A program made the translations under genes and the position numbers. This document shows positions 63,570 through 64,000 of a DNA stretch of 64,000 nt, piece by piece (position 1 is the stretch's first letter; each line of letters begins with the position of its first letter). The stretch lies in the NCBI GenBank assembly GCA_027459485.1, contig DAIDIG010000010.1, forward strand, positions 25,719-89,718. Reading direction: 5' to 3'. The notes beneath the pieces are model-generated. The model saw only the letters and a list, made by a program, of their open reading frames with translations. It ran no database searches and was not told the DNA's origin. The stretch is from Bdellovibrionales bacterium. GTDB lineage: Bacteria > Bdellovibrionota > Bdellovibrionia > Bdellovibrionales > UBA1609.

Positions 63570-64000
63570 CGTTTAGTTGAGATTCGTCGGTTGAGCGGCG
63601 GATTTTGCATTTGTTAAGCGACCTCTTCTTTCGAGTCAAATCGTTTTTCGTCGGTGAGTTCACGCAGTAATATCCATAGGCCAGGCAAACCACGGTAGCC
63701 GCTCGGCTTTCGCATTTTCTTTTCCGACTGTAAACAATACGTTGCAAGCCACCTCTGAAAATGCTCCGAACTTTCCCACTTCTTCACCCGGCGCATGTCT
63801 TCTTCGATAAGTGAGTTGAGCGATTCGATCGGGTTTGTCGTCGAGTAAAACTTTTTTAGTTGGCGAGATAATTTTAGCTCGTGAATGACAAGCAAATCAT
63901 CTTTCGCCTCCCGATAGCTTTCAAGTGCCGATAGGTTCAAATCGCGCAGTACGCTCTCAAGCTGGCTGGAGATGGCCTTTGCTTCGGCCATGTCCTTGGC
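63570..64000 (-). mobile_element. Insertion sequence of IS256/Mutator type, left end in window
   Basis: The transposase 3' end at 63614 is followed by a 44-bp tail up to the ATG of the truncated metalloprotease gene. The exact IS boundary and terminal repeats cannot be fixed because the other end lies beyond the window. Confidence 0.55.
63614..64000 (-). CDS. IS256/Mutator-family transposase, partial
   Basis: The frame is open to the right edge, so the N-terminal and catalytic core are outside. The visible C-terminal part (about 128 residues) contains STTNPIESLNSLIEEDMRRV, then KKWESSEHFQRWLATYCL, the conserved C-terminal block of Mutator-type transposases with the last catalytic Glu region (N-P-I-E). 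It ends with a charged helix. No frameshift is visible in the part shown. Confidence 0.82.
   Translation of the reverse strand, partial: AKDMAEAKAISSQLESVLRDLNLSALESYREAKDDLLVIHELKLSRQLKKFYSTTNPIESLNSLIEEDMRRVKKWESSEHFQRWLATYCLQSEKKMRKPSGYRGLPGLWILLRELTDEKRFDSKEEVA

Overview
The window reads as a gene-dense chromosomal segment of a Gram-negative bacterium, most likely a member of the Bdellovibrionota (Bdellovibrio/Oligoflexia-like). That placement is inference from the proteins. Gram-negative envelope genes are present (BamD-, LolA- and LpoA-like proteins, RseP, TatBC, several lipoproteins). PilT, a CFI-box C-terminal domain protein, an 869-residue double M16 peptidase, and an rplU-rpmA-obg-nadD/rsfS-rlmH run are also present. 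No phylogenetic test could be run. Genes are packed with many 1-17 bp overlaps, no stretch longer than about 210 bp lacks a gene, and I saw no rRNA, tRNA or CRISPR array.

Layout. 1-4.8 kb: a partial gene, priA, a CFI-box protein and a Rossmann-like protein. 4.8-15.2 kb: a long co-directional housekeeping run, rpsB-tsf-pyrH-frr-uppS-cdsA-rseP-tsaB, then a MinD/ParA-like ATPase, an unusual J-like/RodZ-HTH protein, rluD and pgeF. rpsB is preceded by a nested-hairpin leader. 15.2-16.5 kb: two small envelope proteins. 16.5-22.9 kb (minus): an arginine-succinyltransferase-type catabolic operon (class III aminotransferase, M20 homologue, astA, astD) followed by mltG. 23-27.4 kb (plus): TPR-SH3 protein, cNMP-binding protein, AI-2E-family permease, bamD, TPR protein, hpt. 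27.4-35.3 kb (minus): rng, rplU, rpmA, obg, a nadD-rsfS fusion, rlmH, comF, lolA-like, rimO.

35.3-41.7 kb: pilT with a long low-complexity tail, a small secreted protein, acyP, two nucleoside phosphorylases, a Cys-rich secreted protein and a subtilase lipoprotein. 41.7-48.3 kb: asnS followed by propionyl-CoA carboxylase parts (carboxyltransferase, biotin carboxylase, biotin carrier) and the large subunit of methylmalonyl-CoA mutase, i.e. propionyl-CoA to succinyl-CoA. 48.3-52.8 kb (minus): M16 peptidase, a conserved unknown and tatBC. 52.8-60.5 kb (plus): hemW, grpE, a zinc-finger-less DnaJ homologue, an LpoA-like lipoprotein, a DksA/TraR-like protein that has lost its zinc cysteines, and lon.

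60.5-64 kb is the accessory end. A helix-turn-helix/coiled-coil regulator and a patatin phospholipase diverge from a perfect 22-bp palindrome. A truncated histidine-phosphatase start and a metalloprotease without a signal peptide follow, and the window ends inside an IS256/Mutator-type transposase. The observations most worth checking are the lon ribosome-site inverted repeat, the palindromic operator, the M20 protein lacking metal ligands, the J-like/HTH protein beside a MinD-like ATPase, and the insertion-sequence junction.
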